DNA of 64,000 nt, from NCBI RefSeq assembly GCF_003490595.1, contig NZ_QQGY01000001.1:186001-250000 (forward strand). Direction: 5' to 3'. The position numbers and the translations under genes were made by a program. The notes beneath the pieces were generated by a model, which ran no database searches, was not told where the DNA came from, and saw only the letters and a list, made by a program, of their open reading frames with translations. The first letter of the stretch is position 1. Every line of letters begins with the position of its first letter. Of the stretch, positions 34,045 through 44,721 are shown in pieces. This DNA is from Haemophilus haemolyticus_L (GTDB lineage Bacteria; Pseudomonadota; Gammaproteobacteria; Enterobacterales; Pasteurellaceae).

Positions 34045-34884
34045 ATGAAAGTGCGGTTAAAATCTAAAAAGAAAATGAAGAAGCCCGCTCTCAATCCTGA
34101 ACGTAGAAAATTTCTTAAAGAAGCAACCCGTACTGCGGGTGGTTTAGCTGGCGTTGGGATTTTGTTGGGATTGCAGCAAAATCAAAGTCTTGCGCGCGAA
34201 GGTGTGCCATTACGTCCGCCGTTTGCTTTGCAAGATGCGAAAGCGTTTTCTGCCGCTTGTATTCGTTGTGGGCAATGTGTTCAAGCCTGCCCTTACGATA
34301 TGCTGCATTTAGCATCTTTATTATCGCCAGTAGAAGCGGGAACACCGTATTTTATTGCGCGTGATAAACCTTGTGAAATGTGTCCGGATATTCCTTGTGC
34401 TCATGCTTGTCCAACAGGCGCACTTGATCGCAATGCGACAGATATTAATGAGTCGCGTATGGGGCTGTCAGTACTGTTAGACCATGAAACGTGTTTGAAC
34501 TGGCAAGGGTTACGTTGCGATGTTTGTTATCGGGTTTGTCCATTAATCGATAAAGCGATTACATTGGAAAAACAACATAATCAACGTTCTGATAAGCATG
34601 CGTTATTTATTCCAACAGTACATTCTGATGCCTGTACCGGATGTGGGAAATGTGAGCAAGCTTGTGTGTTAGAAGAAGCTGCGATTAAGGTTTTACCAAT
34701 GGATCTTGCAAAAGGTATGTTAGGTAAACATTATCGTTTAGGCTGGGAAGAAAAAGCGAAAGCTGGCCATTCTCTTGCGCCTAAAGATATGATTTCATTG
34801 CCTACTCGAACGCCAGAAGGAACAACTGTAATTCCTGAACCGGCAGAACCCGTGCTTGCACCTATTTTAGGGAGTGGCAAATAA
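34045..34884 (+). CDS. napG: NapG ferredoxin-type quinol dehydrogenase component
   Basis: 279 residues from the ATG at 34045. A Tat-like ERRKFLKEATRTAGGLAGV is followed by four 4Fe-4S motifs: CIRCGQCVQACP, CEMCPDIPCAHACP, CDVCYRVCP, and CTGCGKCEQAC. With NapH it passes electrons from quinol to NapC/NapB. Two starts are possible: 34045, where AGGA is only two bases from the ATG and the first codons are a USS (ATGAAAGTGCGGTTA), and 34075, ten codons in, after a purine-rich tract. The second gives a more usual Tat signal length. Confidence 0.93.
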   Translation: MKVRLKSKKKMKKPALNPERRKFLKEATRTAGGLAGVGILLGLQQNQSLAREGVPLRPPFALQDAKAFSAACIRCGQCVQACPYDMLHLASLLSPVEAGTPYFIARDKPCEMCPDIPCAHACPTGALDRNATDINESRMGLSVLLDHETCLNWQGLRCDVCYRVCPLIDKAITLEKQHNQRSDKHALFIPTVHSDACTGCGKCEQACVLEEAAIKVLPMDLAKGMLGKHYRLGWEEKAKAGHSLAPKDMISLPTRTPEGTTVIPEPAEPVLAPILGSGK

Positions 34885-35747
34885 TGGCAAATACACCAAA
34901 ATTTGCAGGTAGAGAGTCGCGAGAAAAATGGGGTTGGTGGTACGCAAACCGCTTTTTGTTTTGGCGTCGATTAAGCCAACTTAGCATTCTTGCGATGTTT
35001 TTAAGCGGTCCTTATTTTGGCGTGTGGATTTTAAAAGGCAATTATAGTGGAAGCTTATTGCTCGATACTGTTCCATTAAGCGACCCTTTAATTACAGCAG
35101 AAAGCTTGGCTGCAAGACATTTACCTGATGCTCTCACCTTGATTGGAGCAGCAATTATTGTGTTATTTTACTCAGTGCTTGGTAGTAAAGTATTTTGTGG
35201 TTGGGTATGTCCACTAAATGTTGTGACTGACTGTGCTGCGTGGCTACGCCGTAAGTTAGGCATTCGCCAAACGGCAAAAATTTCGCGCGGTTTACGTTAT
35301 GGTATTCTTGCGCTTATTTTATTAGGCAGTTGCGTAAGCGGAATGTTGCTTTGGGAGTGGGTTAATCCAGTGGCTGCACTTGGCCGTGCCTTTATATTTG
35401 GTTTTGGTGCAACAGGTTGGCTATTACTTGTTATTTTTCTTTTTGATTTATTGATTGCAGAACATGGTTGGTGTGGACATCTTTGCCCGATTGGCGCTGC
35501 TTATGGTGTGATTGGTGCAAAAAGTTTAATCCGTATCAAAGTGATTGATCGTGCAAAATGCGATAATTGTATGGATTGTTACAATGTTTGTCCCGAAGCC
35601 CAAGTGTTACGTTCACCTTTACATGGAAAAAAAGACGAAAGCCTACTTGTGCTTTCCAAAGATTGCATCAGCTGCGGACGTTGTATTGACGTTTGCGCTG
35701 AAAAAGTTTTTAAATTTTCGACCAGATTCGATCATTCAGGGGAGTGA
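34884..35747 (+). CDS. napH: NapH membrane quinol dehydrogenase component
   Basis: 287 residues with four membrane helices; the ATG overlaps the napG stop (TAATG). Two cytoplasmic CxxxCP motifs (FCGWVCPLNVV and WCGHLCPIGAAYG) and two C-terminal 4Fe-4S clusters (CDNCMDCYNVCPE and CISCGRCIDVCAE). Forms the NapGH quinol-oxidising complex. Its stop lies just before napB. Confidence 0.95.
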   Translation: MANTPKFAGRESREKWGWWYANRFLFWRRLSQLSILAMFLSGPYFGVWILKGNYSGSLLLDTVPLSDPLITAESLAARHLPDALTLIGAAIIVLFYSVLGSKVFCGWVCPLNVVTDCAAWLRRKLGIRQTAKISRGLRYGILALILLGSCVSGMLLWEWVNPVAALGRAFIFGFGATGWLLLVIFLFDLLIAEHGWCGHLCPIGAAYGVIGAKSLIRIKVIDRAKCDNCMDCYNVCPEAQVLRSPLHGKKDESLLVLSKDCISCGRCIDVCAEKVFKFSTRFDHSGE

Positions 35748-35752
35748 TTAAT

Positions 35753-36196
35753 ATGACTAAACAGGTATCTAAAATTTTAGCGGGATTATTTACCGCACTT
35801 TTTGCTGGCTCACTGATGGCATCTGATGCACCAGCAGTGGGAAAAGATTTAACTCAAGCGGCAGAAAATATTGCACCGGCATTTCACAATGCGCCACGCC
35901 AAAGTGAATTACCAGCATTAAACTATGTAAACCAACCTCCAATGGTTCCACATAGTGTTGCAAATTATCAAGTGACAAAAAATGCGAACCAATGTTTAAA
36001 TTGCCACAGTCCAGAAAATTCTCGTTTGAGTGGTGCAACCCGAATCAGCCCAACTCACTTTATGGATCGTGATGGTAAAGTGGGTTCAAGCTCATCACCA
36101 CGTCGTTATTTCTGTTTACAATGTCACGTTTCTCAATCAAACGTAGATCCGATTGTTCCAAATGATTTCAAACCGATGAAAGGTTACGGAAACTAA
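35753..36196 (+). CDS. napB: NapB di-haem cytochrome c, small subunit
   Basis: 147 residues from the ATG at 35753, preceded by CAGGGGAGTGATTA (GGGG/GGAG RBS); a GTG three codons earlier is less likely. Signal peptide then two CXXCH motifs, CLNCHSPEN and CLQCHVSQS. Donates electrons to NapA in the periplasm. Haem attachment requires the Ccm system encoded at 54-61 kb. One internal USS in the signal region. Confidence 0.95.
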   Translation: MTKQVSKILAGLFTALFAGSLMASDAPAVGKDLTQAAENIAPAFHNAPRQSELPALNYVNQPPMVPHSVANYQVTKNANQCLNCHSPENSRLSGATRISPTHFMDRDGKVGSSSSPRRYFCLQCHVSQSNVDPIVPNDFKPMKGYGN

Positions 36197-36210
36197 TTTA
36201 AGAGGTCTAT

Positions 36211-36813
36211 ATGTCTGAGAAAAAACCAAATATCTTAAAGCGTTTCTGGCAATGGTTTAGAAAACCAAGCCGTATGGCGATAGGTACAATTATTATCTTA
36301 TCAGCTATTGGCGGTATTCTTTCTTGGGTTGGTTTTAACTATGGTCTAGAGAAAACTAACACTGAGCAGTTCTGTGCGAGTTGTCATACTCAAGATGCTT
36401 ATCCAGAATATTTGCATAGCGTGCATTATCAAACTCGTACAGGTGTAGGCGCAAGTTGTCCAGATTGCCATGTGCCACATGAATTTGGCGCAAAAATGAA
36501 ACGTAAAATTGTTGCAGCGAAAGAAGTATTTGCTCACTATACTGGGAAAGTGGATACCTTAGAAAAATTCAATGCACATCGTTTAGAAATGGCTGAAAAC
36601 GAATGGGCTCGTATGAAAGCTAACGATTCTAAAGAATGCCGTAACTGTCATAAAGTAGATCGTATGAACTTCAACGATCAACGTTCTGTGGCAGCACGTA
36701 TGCATGAAAAAATGAAGACTGAAGGTAAAACTTGTATTGACTGTCACAAAGGTATTGCACACCAATTACCTGATATGAGTGGCGTTGAGTCAGGATTCAA
36801 AGACGAGAAATAA
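36211..36813 (+). CDS. napC: NapC tetra-haem quinol dehydrogenase
   Basis: 200 residues: one N-terminal membrane anchor (about residues 20-45), then four CXXCH haem sites: CASCHTQD, CPDCHVPH, CRNCHKVD and CIDCHKGIAH. NapC/NirT family protein that passes quinol electrons to NapB. Last gene of the operon; followed by a strong USS-paired terminator. AAGAGGTCT precedes the ATG. Confidence 0.96.
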   Translation: MSEKKPNILKRFWQWFRKPSRMAIGTIIILSAIGGILSWVGFNYGLEKTNTEQFCASCHTQDAYPEYLHSVHYQTRTGVGASCPDCHVPHEFGAKMKRKIVAAKEVFAHYTGKVDTLEKFNAHRLEMAENEWARMKANDSKECRNCHKVDRMNFNDQRSVAARMHEKMKTEGKTCIDCHKGIAHQLPDMSGVESGFKDEK

Positions 36814-36832
36814 TTTTCTCAAAATATTGTGA

Positions 36833-36869
36833 AAAAATACCGCACTTAGCTAATAAGTGCGGTATTTTT
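36833..36869 (+). terminator. Terminator of the nap operon (USS pair)
   Basis: A perfect 16-bp stem, AAAAATACCGCACTTA pairing with TAAGTGCGGTATTTTT over a 5-base loop; both arms carry an uptake signal and the 3' arm ends in five T. Confidence 0.85.
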
Positions 36870-36988
36870 ATTTTGTGTTTATACACAATAATCTATTGAT
36901 GTTAGTCTTTATTTAAAGCCTATTTTTCAGTAAACTTAATGAGTTTTGTTGAATTATTAAAATATCACTTCAAATTTAGGAATTTATT

Positions 36989-37768
36989 GTGGCTCATCGA
37001 GATTTTGCCGCACGTCGCGGTTCAAATAATAAGAAAAAAACAAAAAAGAATAAGAATATTCTGATCATCCTCGCTTTAGTCATTGTGTTGGCTTTTGGCA
37101 CAGGACTTTATTTGTTGAAAAATAAAAATAGCGAAGCTGTAGTGCAACAGGCTGCGACACAACAAGAAAAAACGCAACCTAAAAGTGTCTTACCTAATCG
37201 GCCAGAGGAAGTTTGGAGTTATATCAAAGCGTTAGAAACGCGAACTGTTCCTGTTGATAATAAACCTGCGAGCGTAGAGCAAAATATGCGCTTAACAGAA
37301 GAACAACGCCAAGTCCTCGTGCAAATGGAAAAAGAACAACAAGCAGCAGAAGAGGCGCGTAAATTAGCGGAGCAACAACGATCGGAAGAAGCAGCTAAAG
37401 CTCAAGTGACACAAAAAGTAGAGCAGGAGAAAAAGCCTGAAGTGTTAAAAATAGAAACAGTGAAACCTGAATCTACACAAAAACAAGAACAGCCTAAAAT
37501 TGATACTGCTAAAAAAGTTGAGCAACCTAAAACAGCAGATAATCCGAATGGTGGTAAAAAATTTGGTTTGCAATGTGGTGCTTTCAAAAATCGAGCACAA
37601 GCTGAAAATATGCAAGGTCGTTTAGCAATGACTGGTTTAAATGCACAAGTACAAGTGAATGGTGAATGGAACCGTGTTCGTGTTGGTGGATTTGCTAGTC
37701 GAGATGCCGCAGTGCAAGCGCAAAGTAAAGCCAAAAGTGTGGCAGATTGTGTTGTGATTGGCATGTGA
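36989..37768 (+). CDS. ftsN: Cell division protein FtsN
   Basis: 259 residues from a GTG start (E. coli FtsN begins MAQRDY; here MAHRDFAARRG). Basic cytoplasmic tail, one membrane helix (NILIILALVIVLAFGTGLYL), a long Gln/Glu/Lys-rich coiled linker (residues 70-180) and a C-terminal SPOR domain (GLQCGAFKNRAQAENMQGRL to the end) that binds denuded septal peptidoglycan. It triggers septal synthesis. No adjacent division genes here. Confidence 0.88.
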   Translation: MAHRDFAARRGSNNKKKTKKNKNILIILALVIVLAFGTGLYLLKNKNSEAVVQQAATQQEKTQPKSVLPNRPEEVWSYIKALETRTVPVDNKPASVEQNMRLTEEQRQVLVQMEKEQQAAEEARKLAEQQRSEEAAKAQVTQKVEQEKKPEVLKIETVKPESTQKQEQPKIDTAKKVEQPKTADNPNGGKKFGLQCGAFKNRAQAENMQGRLAMTGLNAQVQVNGEWNRVRVGGFASRDAAVQAQSKAKSVADCVVIGM

Positions 37769-37824
37769 TGCTAATCTAACATTGTTGAGTTATCTTGATA
37801 CATTAGATCTCTATCATTGAAATA

Positions 37825-37869
37825 AAAAAATCCCTACTAAAAGTGCGGTGCAATTAGTTGGGATTTTTT
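37825..37869. terminator. Bidirectional terminator between ftsN and proB
   Basis: AAAAAATCCC-TACTAA pairs with TTAGTTGGGATTTTTT (one mismatch), with a USS in the loop. A and T runs on both sides serve the convergent genes. Confidence 0.75.
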
Positions 37870-37881
37870 CATTAAGGGTTA

Positions 37882-38985
37882 TTACAAAATAATCATATCA
37901 TCACGATGCATTGCGACTGCACCGTATTCATAGCCTAAAACATTCTCAATGTCTGCTGATTTTCGGCCCTTAATTAATTGTAGGGCATCGCTGTTATAGC
38001 GTGGCATACCTAGCGCAATGTCTTTACCCGATTGAGTGCGTATTTTGACTACTTCACCACGCGAAAAAAGCCCTTCTACGTTAATAATGCCAGCGGGTAA
38101 TAAGGATTTATTTTGTTCAAGAATAGCGTTTTTAGCCCCTTCATCAACAGTGATGATGCCTGCAGATGGCGCGGCGAAAAGCCATTGTTTGCGACTTTCT
38201 AACCGATCAGATTGGTGTGCAATAAATTTTGTACCAATATTTTGTTCATAAGCAAGATCTGCGATCACATTTGGGCGATTACCTGGGGCAATAATTGTTT
38301 CAATTCCAGAGCGAGTGGCAACATCGGCTGCAATGATTTTAGTCATCATTCCTCCAGTGCCAAGATTAGTGCCACTTCCACCTGCGATTGAGCGAATATG
38401 ATCAGTGATTTGTTCTACAACTGGAATTAATTTTGCTTCAGGATTTTTACGCGGATCACTATCAAATAAACCTTGTTGATCAGTCAATAAATAAAGTTGT
38501 TCTGCTTGAACAAGAATTGCGACTAATGCAGATAAATTGTCATTATCGCCAACTTTAATTTCTGCGGTCGCCACCGCATCATTTTCATTAATCACAGGAA
38601 TAATGTGGTTATCTAAAAGTGCGTGTAAAGTATCTCGCGCATTTAAAAAACGTTCGCGATCTTCAATATCGGCACGAGTTAATAAAAGTTGTCCGATATG
38701 AATATCATAAATAGCAAATAATTTTTCCCAAGCCTGAATTAATTGGCTTTGACCAACCGCTGCAAGTAGTTGCTTTGAGGCAATTGTGGGGGGTAATTGA
38801 GGATGATTCAGATAATGGCGACCCGCTGCAATAGCGCCAGAAGTAACGATCACTATACGAAATCCATCATTATGCAGTTTTGCAATTTGACGAACGATTT
38901 CCATCATGTGCGGTGAATTCAGTTTTGGTGAACCCTGTGTTAGGGTACTTGTACCAAATTTCACTACGATTGTTTTTTTGTTCAT
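37882..38985 (-). CDS. proB: Glutamate 5-kinase
   Basis: 367 residues from the ATG at 38985 (MNKKTIVVKFGTSTLTQG); a longer frame to 39027 enters the folA promoter region and is rejected. Amino-acid kinase core with VKFGTSTLT, VTSGAIAAG, NENDAVAT and GTGGMMTKI, then a C-terminal PUA domain (KIRTQSGKDIALGMPRYNSD). First step of proline synthesis. Divergent from folA. Confidence 0.95.
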   Translation of the reverse strand: MNKKTIVVKFGTSTLTQGSPKLNSPHMMEIVRQIAKLHNDGFRIVIVTSGAIAAGRHYLNHPQLPPTIASKQLLAAVGQSQLIQAWEKLFAIYDIHIGQLLLTRADIEDRERFLNARDTLHALLDNHIIPVINENDAVATAEIKVGDNDNLSALVAILVQAEQLYLLTDQQGLFDSDPRKNPEAKLIPVVEQITDHIRSIAGGSGTNLGTGGMMTKIIAADVATRSGIETIIAPGNRPNVIADLAYEQNIGTKFIAHQSDRLESRKQWLFAAPSAGIITVDEGAKNAILEQNKSLLPAGIINVEGLFSRGEVVKIRTQSGKDIALGMPRYNSDALQLIKGRKSADIENVLGYEYGAVAMHRDDMIIL

Positions 38986-39034
38986 AGTCGTTTCCAAAGT
39001 TCTTAAAATCGGCATTAACGTTATCACTAAATCA

Positions 39035-39063
39035 ATGAAAAATCACCTAATATCAGGTATAGT
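39035..39063 (+). promoter_or_regulatory. folA promoter copy 1
   Basis: ATGAAA (39035-39040), 17-base spacer, TATAGT (39058-39063). The -35 differs by one base from copy 2, at the junction of the duplication. Confidence 0.55.
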
Positions 39064-39087
39064 AACGTCAAATTTTAGGGGGGATTT

Positions 39088-39150
39088 ATGACATTGAAAA
39101 ATCACCTAATATCAGGTATAGTAACGTCAAATTTTAGGGGGGATTTATGA
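39088..39150 (+). CDS. 20-codon upstream frame created by the folA duplication
   Basis: ATG at 39088 with its own copy of the folA RBS, ending TGA at 39148-39150, overlapping the folA ATG as ATGA. It is a by-product of the duplication rather than a gene in the usual sense. If transcripts from promoter copy 1 are translated, ribosomes terminating here could reinitiate at folA. Confidence 0.4.
   Translation: MTLKNHLISGIVTSNFRGDL
39094..39122 (+). promoter_or_regulatory. folA promoter copy 2 (improved -35)
   Basis: TTGAAA (39094-39099), 17-base spacer, TATAGT (39117-39122). The duplication junction converts ATGAAA to TTGAAA, nearer the TTGACA consensus, so this copy should be stronger than the first. 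Confidence 0.6.
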
Positions 39151-39629
39151 CATTTAGTTTAATTGTGGCGACGACATTAAATAGCGTGATTGGTAAAGAT
39201 AACCAAATGCCTTGGCACTTGCCCGCAGATTTAGCATGGTTTCGTCAGAACACTACTGGCAAACCGGTCATCATGGGGCGTAAAACGTTTGAAAGTATTG
39301 GTCGTCCGCTACCTAAACGGACGAATATCGTACTTTCTCGTCAGCCTTTTGAACACGAAGGTGTGGTATGGAAAGATAGCCTTGAAAGAGCGGTCGATTT
39401 TGTCAGAGATTTTGATGAAATTATGTTGATTGGTGGGGGAGAGTTATTCAAACAATATTTGCCACAAGCAGATAAGTTATATTTTACTCAAATTCAGGCA
39501 GAACTAGATGGTGATACTTTTTTCCCTCAATTGAATTGGGATGAGTGGAAAATTGAATTTGATGAATATCGTGAGGCGGATGAACAAAATCGCTATGATT
39601 GTCGATCTTTGATTCTTACACGAAAATAA
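39147..39629 (+). CDS. folA: Dihydrofolate reductase
   Basis: 160 residues, family length. N-terminal LIVATTLNSVIGKDNQMPWH, catalytic Asp28 in LPADLAWFRQNT, cofactor motifs VIMGRKTFESIG and MLIGGGELFKQYL. Makes tetrahydrofolate; target of trimethoprim. Its promoter, RBS and start codon are tandemly duplicated upstream, a change that could raise expression. Divergent from proB. Confidence 0.97.
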   Translation: MTFSLIVATTLNSVIGKDNQMPWHLPADLAWFRQNTTGKPVIMGRKTFESIGRPLPKRTNIVLSRQPFEHEGVVWKDSLERAVDFVRDFDEIMLIGGGELFKQYLPQADKLYFTQIQAELDGDTFFPQLNWDEWKIEFDEYREADEQNRYDCRSLILTRK

Positions 39630-39799
39630 ATCAAATTAATGAGACCATATCTTTAGAACATTCATTAATCTAGAAAATAAAGAGATGATGATTTTCCCTT
39701 GAGTTCCCCTTTTTAAAGTTTCATAATGACCTTTCATTTTATTTTTGATAGTTTTAAATATCCCATTTTTAAACATTATCCCAAATCAGGGAAGGCATT

Positions 39800-40972
39800 A
39801 TGACGCAAACTGCAACTGAAACCCAATCAACTAAATCTGTATCAAATAAAACTAACCGTAAAAAAGGCTTAAGCATTTTTATTCTTGTCCTGCTTATTAT
39901 TGGTATTGCTTGTGCTTTGTATTGGTTTTTCTTCTTGAAGGATTTTGAAGAAACAGAAGATGCTTATGTGGGCGGAAATCAAGTAATGGTGTCATCACAA
40001 GTTGCGGGTAATGTAGCGAAGATTAATGCTGACAATATGGATAAAGTCCATGCAGGTGACATTCTAGTTGAATTGGATGATACGAATGCAAAACTTAGTT
40101 TCGAACAGGCAAAAAGCAATCTCGCCAATGCTGTACGTCAGGTAGAACAACTCGGTTTTACTGTGCAGCAATTGCAATCAGCTGTGCACGCCAATGAAAT
40201 TTCTTTAGCTCAAGCACAAGGCAATTTGGCGCGCCGAGTTCAACTTGAAAAAATGGGCGCGATTGATAAAGAATCTTTCCAACATGCAAAAGAAGCCGTT
40301 GAGCTTTCCAAAGCAAATTTAAATTCCTCTAGAAACCAATTAGCTGCTAATCAGGCTTTATTGAGTAACGTTCCATTACGTCAACAACCGCAAATACAGA
40401 ATGCAATGAGTTCGCTCAAACAGGCTTGGTTGAATTTACAACGTACAAAAATTAGAAGCCCAATTGATGGCTATGTGGCGCGTCGTAATGCTCAAGTTGG
40501 GCAAGCCGTTTCAGTGGGAGGCGCATTAATGGCGGTGGTATCTAATGAGGAAATGTGGTTAGAAGCTAACTTCAAAGAAACCCAATTAACGAATATGCGC
40601 ATTGGCCAGCCAGTGAAAATTCATTTTGATTTATACGGTAAAAATAAAGAATTTGATGGCGTGATAAATGGTATTGAAATGGGGACTGGTAATGCGTTTT
40701 CTCTCTTACCTTCACAAAATGCTACTGGTAACTGGATTAAAGTGGTGCAACGTGTACCTGTGCGAATTAAATTAGATCCACAACAATTTGCCGAAACGCC
40801 ATTGAGAATTGGTCTTTCTGCAACGGCAAAAGTAAGAATTTCCGATTCATCTGGTCCAATGTTGCGAGAAAAAACAGAACCGAAAACGTTATTTTCTACT
40901 GATACACTTAAATATGATGAAAGTGCGGTAGAAGATTTAATTGAATCTATCATTCAGCAAAACAGCCATTAA
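39800..40972 (+). CDS. emrA: EmrA-type membrane fusion protein
   Basis: 390 residues. One N-terminal membrane helix (LSIFILVLLIIGIACALYWF), then a biotinyl-lipoyl half (DAYVGGNQVMVSSQVAGNV), a long alpha-helical hairpin (about 100-210), and the second half IRSPIDGYVARRNAQVGQAV with the beta barrel. HlyD/EmrA family; links the EmrB pump to an outer-membrane channel. GGGAAGGC lies before the ATG. Followed by emrB nine bases later. Confidence 0.92.
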   Translation: MTQTATETQSTKSVSNKTNRKKGLSIFILVLLIIGIACALYWFFFLKDFEETEDAYVGGNQVMVSSQVAGNVAKINADNMDKVHAGDILVELDDTNAKLSFEQAKSNLANAVRQVEQLGFTVQQLQSAVHANEISLAQAQGNLARRVQLEKMGAIDKESFQHAKEAVELSKANLNSSRNQLAANQALLSNVPLRQQPQIQNAMSSLKQAWLNLQRTKIRSPIDGYVARRNAQVGQAVSVGGALMAVVSNEEMWLEANFKETQLTNMRIGQPVKIHFDLYGKNKEFDGVINGIEMGTGNAFSLLPSQNATGNWIKVVQRVPVRIKLDPQQFAETPLRIGLSATAKVRISDSSGPMLREKTEPKTLFSTDTLKYDESAVEDLIESIIQQNSH

Positions 40973-40981
40973 GGCGACGTT

Positions 40982-42514
40982 ATGGAAAATTCCGCAAAAA
41001 AATTCCCTCCTATTCAAGGTGGCGCCCTGATTTTATTGACGCTGGCTTTATCTCTCGCCACCTTTATGCAGGTATTAGATTCTACGATTGCAAATGTGGC
41101 GATTCCTACTATAGCGGGCGATCTTGGCGCCTCTTTTAGTCAAGGTACGTGGGTAATTACTTCTTTTGGTGTGGCAAATGCGATTTCTATTCCAATAACA
41201 GGTTGGTTAGCAAAACGTTTTGGTGAAGTGCGGTTATTTTTAGTCTCAACTTTTTTATTTGTTGTTTCTTCTTGGCTTTGTGGGATTGCAGATAGTCTTG
41301 AAGCATTAATTATTTTTCGAGTCATTCAAGGTGCTGTCGCAGGCCCAGTGATCCCTCTTTCGCAAAGTTTATTATTGAATAATTATCCACCAGAAAAACG
41401 CGGAATGGCATTGGCGTTTTGGTCAATGACTATTGTGGTTGCGCCTATTTTTGGCCCAATTTTAGGCGGATGGATTAGTGATAATATCCACTGGGGATGG
41501 ATTTTCTTTATCAATGTTCCGATTGGTTTATTAGTTGTGCTAATCAGCTGGAAGATTTTGGGTAGCCGAGAAAGTGAAATTGTTCATCAACCTATTGATA
41601 AAGTCGGTTTAGTTTTACTTGTCTTAGGCGTGGGATGTTTGCAATTAATGCTTGATCAGGGCCGTGAGCAAGATTGGTTTAATTCTAATGAAATCATTAT
41701 ATTAGCCGTTATCGCTGTCGTTTGTCTGATTGCCTTGGTTATTTGGGAATTGACGGATGACAATCCTGTAGTGGATATTTCGCTTTTTCGCTCACGTAAT
41801 TTTAGCGTAGGGTGTTTATGTACTAGTTTAGCCTTTTTGATTTATTTAGGTTCTGTGGTATTAATTCCGCTCTTGCTACAACAAGTCTTCCATTACACCG
41901 CGACGTGGGCAGGGCTTGCTGCTTCCCCAGTTGGATTATTCCCAATTTTGCTTTCACCGATTATTGGGCGTTTCGGTTATAAGATCGATATGCGAATTTT
42001 AGTGACGATAAGCTTTATTGTATATGCAATAACATTTTATTGGCGAGCGGTGACTTTCGAGCCATCAATGGCTTTTGCTGATGTGGCTTTACCACAATTA
42101 GTACAAGGTTTAGCGGTAGCCTGTTTCTTTATGCCACTTACCACAATAACGTTATCTGGTTTGCCTGCGCATAGAATGGCTTCTGCGTCTAGCTTATTTA
42201 ACTTCTTGAGAACTTTAGCGGGTTCTGTAGGAACATCTTTAACCACATTTATGTGGTATAACCGTGAAGCTGTTCATCATACTCAATTAACAGAACACAT
42301 TAATCCTTATAACCCAATTTCCCAAAGTTTTTACCATCAAATGAATCAATTTGGTTTAAGTGATACCCAAACTTCAGCTTATCTCGCTCAACAAATAACA
42401 TCGCAAGGATTTATTATTGGCGCAAATGAAATATTTTGGCTATCAGCTATGGGATTCTTAGGATTGTTTATTGTGATTTGGTTTGCAAAACCACCTTTTG
42501 GAGGCAGACATTAG
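40982..42514 (+). CDS. emrB: EmrB-type DHA2 multidrug efflux transporter
   Basis: 510 residues with 14 membrane helices, the DHA2 class of the MFS. Motif A-like GWLAKRFGEVRLFL and motif C-like APIFGPILGGWISD. It pumps hydrophobic drugs and uncouplers with EmrA. In E. coli emrAB is controlled by EmrR, absent from this locus. Confidence 0.92.
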   Translation: MENSAKKFPPIQGGALILLTLALSLATFMQVLDSTIANVAIPTIAGDLGASFSQGTWVITSFGVANAISIPITGWLAKRFGEVRLFLVSTFLFVVSSWLCGIADSLEALIIFRVIQGAVAGPVIPLSQSLLLNNYPPEKRGMALAFWSMTIVVAPIFGPILGGWISDNIHWGWIFFINVPIGLLVVLISWKILGSRESEIVHQPIDKVGLVLLVLGVGCLQLMLDQGREQDWFNSNEIIILAVIAVVCLIALVIWELTDDNPVVDISLFRSRNFSVGCLCTSLAFLIYLGSVVLIPLLLQQVFHYTATWAGLAASPVGLFPILLSPIIGRFGYKIDMRILVTISFIVYAITFYWRAVTFEPSMAFADVALPQLVQGLAVACFFMPLTTITLSGLPAHRMASASSLFNFLRTLAGSVGTSLTTFMWYNREAVHHTQLTEHINPYNPISQSFYHQMNQFGLSDTQTSAYLAQQITSQGFIIGANEIFWLSAMGFLGLFIVIWFAKPPFGGRH

Positions 42515-42533
42515 TAGCGTATTTCAGATATAA

Positions 42534-42571
42534 AAGAGCGGTCAAAAATACGATAATTTTTGGCCGCTCTT
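42534..42571. terminator. Bidirectional terminator between emrB and ligA
   Basis: AAGAGCGGTC and GGCCGCTCTT pair with an inner AAAAAT/ATTTTT extension; it lies between convergent genes. Confidence 0.75.
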
Positions 42572-42592
42572 GTTTATATGATTTTTATTCAA

Positions 42593-44611
<2,019 letters not shown>

Positions 44612-44662
44612 AAAATTCTCGGGAAAAAATAACCGCACTTTTTGCTTGTTTAGAGTGAAAAT

Positions 44663-44683
44663 AGACAGGCATAAAGCCTGTCT
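44663..44683 (-). terminator. Hairpin between zipA and ligA
   Basis: AGACAGGC / GCCTGTCT, 8-bp perfect stem with a 5-base loop, followed on the minus strand by ATTTTC. It may attenuate rather than end transcription from zipA into ligA, since both genes run in the same direction 110 bases apart. Confidence 0.6.
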
Positions 44684-44721
44684 CAATAAAGATAAAAGTG
44701 CGGTAAATTTAAGATATGAAT

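Larger units (their letters stand above)
39029..39150 (+). repeat. 59-bp tandem duplication covering the folA promoter, RBS and start codon
   Basis: The block from about 39035 recurs exactly 59 bases later. Each copy includes a -35-like hexamer, a 17-base spacer with the dyad ACCTAATATCAGGT, TATAGT, an AGGGGGGAT RBS and an ATG (39088 and 39147). The first ATG opens a 20-codon frame whose TGA overlaps the second ATG, the true folA start. Both copies appear identical except at the outer junction, which suggests a recent event. Confidence 0.95.
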
